Part shown: in pieces, positions 41,170 to 43,942 of the stretch
Position numbering within the stretch: position 1 is the stretch's first letter
Layout of the letters: the number at the start of each line of letters is the position of its first letter
Assembly (NCBI GenBank): GCA_002840715.1
Contig: PHBW01000013.1
Span: forward strand, 1 to 43,942
Length of the DNA stretch: 43,942 bases
Source: Chloroflexi bacterium HGW-Chloroflexi-4
GTDB lineage: Bacteria; Chloroflexota; Anaerolineae; Anaerolineales; Anaerolineaceae
Direction: 5' to 3'
Made by a program: the position numbers and the translations under genes
Notes under the pieces: model-generated
What the model saw: the letters and a program-made list of their open reading frames with translations, nothing else
Told to the model about the DNA's origin: nothing
The model's database searches: none

Positions 41170-43623
41170 TTAGATTACGATATTAACCAACCGTCCTTTG
41201 ACATATATGACCTGCCGGGGAGCCTTGCCCTCGAGGGTTTTAATCACTGCCTCACTGTCCAGGGCAATCTTTTTAGCGTCGTCATCTGAAATGCCGGCAG
41301 GCACAACAATGCGGTCGCGAAGTTTGCCATTGACCTGCACCACGAGGGTGATCTCATCATCCGCCGCGGCAGCTTCATCCACCTTGGGCCATGCCTGGGT
41401 GTGGATGGAGTAAGGTTTGCCAATCATCTGCCATAACTCTTCACTGATATGCGGGGTCACAGGCGCAAGCATTTTGAGATAGATTTCGACGGCTTCATTC
41501 CAGGCCGGGCTGCCATAAAGTTCTGCCTTGGCACGCACCATTTCATTGAGCAGTTCCATCAATCCCGAAACAATGGTATTAAACTCGAAGGTTTCATAAT
41601 CTTTGGTAACGGCTTTCAAAGTCTGGTGCAGTTTTCGGCGGAGTGCTTTAACAGCGTCCTCCCCGGGTTTACCTGTCTGAACGGGTTCTAGCACGGTAGT
41701 CCACAGACGTCTCAGCCAACGCGAAGTGCCGTCAATACCGCCGCTGCTCCACGGACCGCCCATATCCCATCTGGAGAAGAACATCAGGTATGCACGTGTG
41801 GTATCCGCACCGTAGGATTGAACCAGGTTGTCGGGTGCGACCACGTTTCCGCGGCTCTTCGACATTTTTTCTGAATCTTCACCCAGAACCATACCCTGGT
41901 TGCGTAGTTGCAGCATAGGTTCATTACCTTCAGTAATGCCCATATCCCTCAGCGCTTTGTGGAAGAAACGCACATAGAGCAAATGCATGGTGGCATGTTC
42001 AATGCCGCCAGTATAAACATCCACGGGCATCCAGTAATTGTATTCTTTCGGGTCAAAAGGTCCCTTGTCATAATCTGGGCTGAGATAGCGCATCGGATAC
42101 CAGGAGGAGCACATGAAAGTATCCATGGTGTCGGTCTCGCGTTCAGCTTTACCGCCACACTTAGGGCAGGTGGTAAAGCGCCAGGTGGGATGCAATTTCA
42201 ACGGGCTTTCACCAGTCGGCTTCCATTCCACATCCTCGGGCAGCACAACCGGCAGTTGATCTTCAGGCACAGGTTGGGTACCGCAGGTCGGGCAGTAAAC
42301 CATGGGGATGGGTGCTCCCCAATAACGCTGCCTCGAAATCAACCAATCCCGAATGCGGTAATTGGTAGAGCCTTTTCCGGCCCCTATTTTTTGCACATAC
42401 TCAACGGCTTTGCGAATGGATTGATCACCGGGCGTGCCGGTCAGTTCACCTGAATTAACTAGCGTTCCGGCGGCAGGGATTGAGGCTGTCATATCCTCAG
42501 CTTCGATCAGTGAAACACCTGCAGGTTGAACAACTACTTTAATGGGAAGATTAAAAGCCCGGGCAAATTCAAAATCGCGTTGATCGTGAGCCGGTACGGC
42601 CATGATCGCGCCTGTGCCGTAGGTCATCAAGACATAGTCGGCAATCCACACCGGGATTTTTTCACCCGAAACCGGGTTGAATGCATAGCCGCCGGTAAAA
42701 ACGCCGGTTTTGACCTTATCGCTTGATTCGCGTTGAATATCGGTTTGGCGAGTCGCGTCAAGAATATACTGCTCCACTTCGGCTTGATGTTCAGGTGTGG
42801 TCAGTTTTTGCACCAACGGATGCTCAGGTGCAAGCACCATAAAGGTGACACCCCACAAGGTATCAGGCCGTGTTGTGAAAATCTCAAGCGGATCACCTGC
42901 TTCAGTCTTGAAGGTCACTAGTGCCCCTTCTGATTTTCCGATCCAGTTGGTTTGAAGCGTTTTGACGCGTTCAGGCCAGTCGATGTCATCATAACGCAGT
43001 AATTCTTCAGCATAATTAGTGATGCGAAAAAACCATTGGGTCAGGTCTTTTTTGATGACAGGTGTGCCGCAGCGTTCACAGTGGCGGTCATCACCCCACA
43101 CCTGTTCTCTTGCCAGGGTGGTATTGCAGTTAGGGCACCAGTCCACCGGAGACAACTTGCGATATGCCAGCCCCTTATTGTAAAGCTGGATAAAGAACCA
43201 CTGAGTCCAGCGGTAGTATTTTTCATCTGACGAGATCATCTCACGCCGCCAGTCGAACATTGCCCCCATGGTCTTGAACTGGTTGCGCATCTTGTCGATA
43301 TTGGCATAGGTCCAGGTCTTGGGGTGAATTTTCCGCTTGATGGCGGCATTCTCAGCCGGCAAACCGAAGGCATCAAACCCCATGGGGAACATGACATTGT
43401 ATCCGTTCATACGCTTGTAACGAGCACGTGCATCTGATGGAGAGATGGCATACCAGTGTCCAATATGAAGATCTCCCGAGGGATACGGAAGCATGGTTAA
43501 AGCGTAAAACTTGGGTTTGGTTTCATCAATATTGGATTCATAAAGATGGTCATCTTCCCATTTTTTTTGCCATTTGCTTTCGATCTCGTTCGGGGTGTAT
43601 AAAGGGATTTGTGGATTTGTCAT
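41170..43623 (-). CDS. leuS: Leucyl-tRNA synthetase
   Basis: 817 residues, class I. Charges tRNA-Leu. HIGH motif at 53-56 ('DLHIGHWYA'), KMSKS at 586-590, and the CP1 editing domain between them ('TRPDTLWGVTFMVLAPEHPL', 'TYGTGAIMAVPAHDQRDFEF'), with a zinc-ribbon-like CxxC pair ('YCPTCGTQP', 'TCPKCGGKAERE'). The C-terminal domain 'VVQVNGKLRDRIVV' contacts tRNA. Its expression is controlled by the T-box leader at 43650-43895. Confidence 0.98.
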   Translation of the reverse strand: MTNPQIPLYTPNEIESKWQKKWEDDHLYESNIDETKPKFYALTMLPYPSGDLHIGHWYAISPSDARARYKRMNGYNVMFPMGFDAFGLPAENAAIKRKIHPKTWTYANIDKMRNQFKTMGAMFDWRREMISSDEKYYRWTQWFFIQLYNKGLAYRKLSPVDWCPNCNTTLAREQVWGDDRHCERCGTPVIKKDLTQWFFRITNYAEELLRYDDIDWPERVKTLQTNWIGKSEGALVTFKTEAGDPLEIFTTRPDTLWGVTFMVLAPEHPLVQKLTTPEHQAEVEQYILDATRQTDIQRESSDKVKTGVFTGGYAFNPVSGEKIPVWIADYVLMTYGTGAIMAVPAHDQRDFEFARAFNLPIKVVVQPAGVSLIEAEDMTASIPAAGTLVNSGELTGTPGDQSIRKAVEYVQKIGAGKGSTNYRIRDWLISRQRYWGAPIPMVYCPTCGTQPVPEDQLPVVLPEDVEWKPTGESPLKLHPTWRFTTCPKCGGKAERETDTMDTFMCSSWYPMRYLSPDYDKGPFDPKEYNYWMPVDVYTGGIEHATMHLLYVRFFHKALRDMGITEGNEPMLQLRNQGMVLGEDSEKMSKSRGNVVAPDNLVQSYGADTTRAYLMFFSRWDMGGPWSSGGIDGTSRWLRRLWTTVLEPVQTGKPGEDAVKALRRKLHQTLKAVTKDYETFEFNTIVSGLMELLNEMVRAKAELYGSPAWNEAVEIYLKMLAPVTPHISEELWQMIGKPYSIHTQAWPKVDEAAAADDEITLVVQVNGKLRDRIVVPAGISDDDAKKIALDSEAVIKTLEGKAPRQVIYVKGRLVNIVI

Positions 43624-43649
43624 TCTTGCTCCAATCGGTATGTATTAAA

Positions 43650-43895
43650 CAAAAAACTCTTCTCCCATCAGGGACGAAGAGATTCTCCGCGGTACCACCC
43701 TGCTTGTCTGAAAGGATCAGACCGCTCAGAAGCTGTAACGGGCATACCCGTCACCGGTTACAAAATTTGCGTTCGCCGGTAAAGCTTCCCTTTTAGAGGG
43801 ACCAGGCGAGTTCAGTCTGTTGCGCTCCGCTGCACGGTGTCGGTCTCGCACTTCTTTCGCCGACTCGCTGACGGATGACTTACTACTCCTGATTT
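43650..43895 (-). promoter_or_regulatory. T-box riboswitch leader of leuS
   Basis: On the minus strand AGGGTGGTACCGCG (43688-43701) is the T-box proper, whose UGGU bulge should pair with the tRNA 3' end. It is followed by a terminator, CTCTTC..GGGA / TCCC..GAAGAG (about 43657-43681) and TTTTTT, then leuS. Stem I begins near 43890 with AGGAGTAGTAAG. The candidate specifier is CTC (Leu) in 'GAACTCGCC' at about 43808-43810, which would read tRNA-Leu(GAG); its placement is inferred. Uncharged tRNA-Leu would stabilise the antiterminator and switch leuS on. Confidence 0.9.
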
Positions 43896-43903
43896 TGCTT
43901 TAG

Positions 43904-43942
43904 TGGACCCAGGGAGGTTCGAACTCCCGGCCTCCTCAATGC
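43904..43942 (-). tRNA. tRNA-Ala, 3' half (5' half outside window)
   Basis: The T arm GGGAG-TTCGAAC-CTCCC, acceptor 3' strand TGGGTCC and discriminator A are visible. Anticodon positions 35-36 are GC, so the anticodon is NGC (Ala). T at position 70 fits the G3-U70 pair that identifies tRNA-Ala, although position 3 lies outside the window. It ends about 10 nt before the T-box leader. Confidence 0.8.

Noticed and set aside
41908..42453. 181-codon frame antisense to leuS
   Set aside because: Shadow of leuS.

Overview
This 43.9 kb window is a bacterial chromosome segment that reads like a member of the Chloroflexota, most likely class Anaerolineae (inference from protein style: Thr/Pro-rich '(T)PT' linkers in exported proteins, the Chloroflexi flavour of the RHS core, FemAB-like proteins beside a WbpM/WcaJ-type polysaccharide cluster, and a leuS T-box in a non-Firmicute setting). 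No phage, plasmid, CRISPR array or intact insertion sequence was recognised.

Layout. Positions 1-240 hold the 3' part of the RNase P RNA, followed by a DUF3293 gene. Positions 740-6190 are an accessory, AT-rich, decaying region: three degenerate tandem copies of a lytic-transglycosylase-like fragment with Thr-rich tails, a TPR/membrane gene broken by one in-frame stop, an RHS core with a frameshifted C-terminal extension, two small envelope proteins, and a repeat of about 75 bp that abuts both the transglycosylase and the RHS remnants. From 6.2 kb on the gene order is dense and housekeeping-like: a two-gene receiver operon (REC-HPt, REC-CpaE/MinD ATPase); DedA-like protein and uridine kinase; a MarR-controlled operon (MarR, a methyltransferase/ATC-hydrolase-like fusion, a ketopantoate-reductase-like enzyme) with two matching operators; YhcH; tRNA-Thr(CGT); a GT4 glycosyltransferase; a DUF3795 lipoprotein divergent from a CGNR regulator; dinB; a phosphoglucose/phosphomannose isomerase; AI-2E-type permease; FHA protein; a candidate 6S RNA; thpR; rsfS; bcp.

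Positions 23.9-32.8 kb read leftwards and end in a cell-surface polysaccharide/peptidoglycan cluster: GT2, polyprenyl-phosphate sugar transferase, WbpM-like NDP-sugar dehydratase, FemAB, NUDIX, FemAB, mostly with overlapping or touching reading frames. Then come ridA, a DUF3597 gene, the translation trio prfA-prmC-sua5, the cydDC exporter pair, a creatininase-family gene, and leuS preceded by a T-box leader that starts only about 10 nt after a tRNA-Ala cut by the window edge.

Regulatory themes. Several genes (udk, dinB, the CGNR gene, possibly the DUF3293 gene) have a TATAAT-like box 6-7 nt before the start codon and no Shine-Dalgarno, which suggests leaderless mRNAs. dinB carries a LexA-like palindrome. 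The best candidates for something undescribed are the MarR operon with its fusion enzyme, the CGNR/DUF3795 switch with its duplicated 47-bp operator, and the repeat that borders two broken genes.
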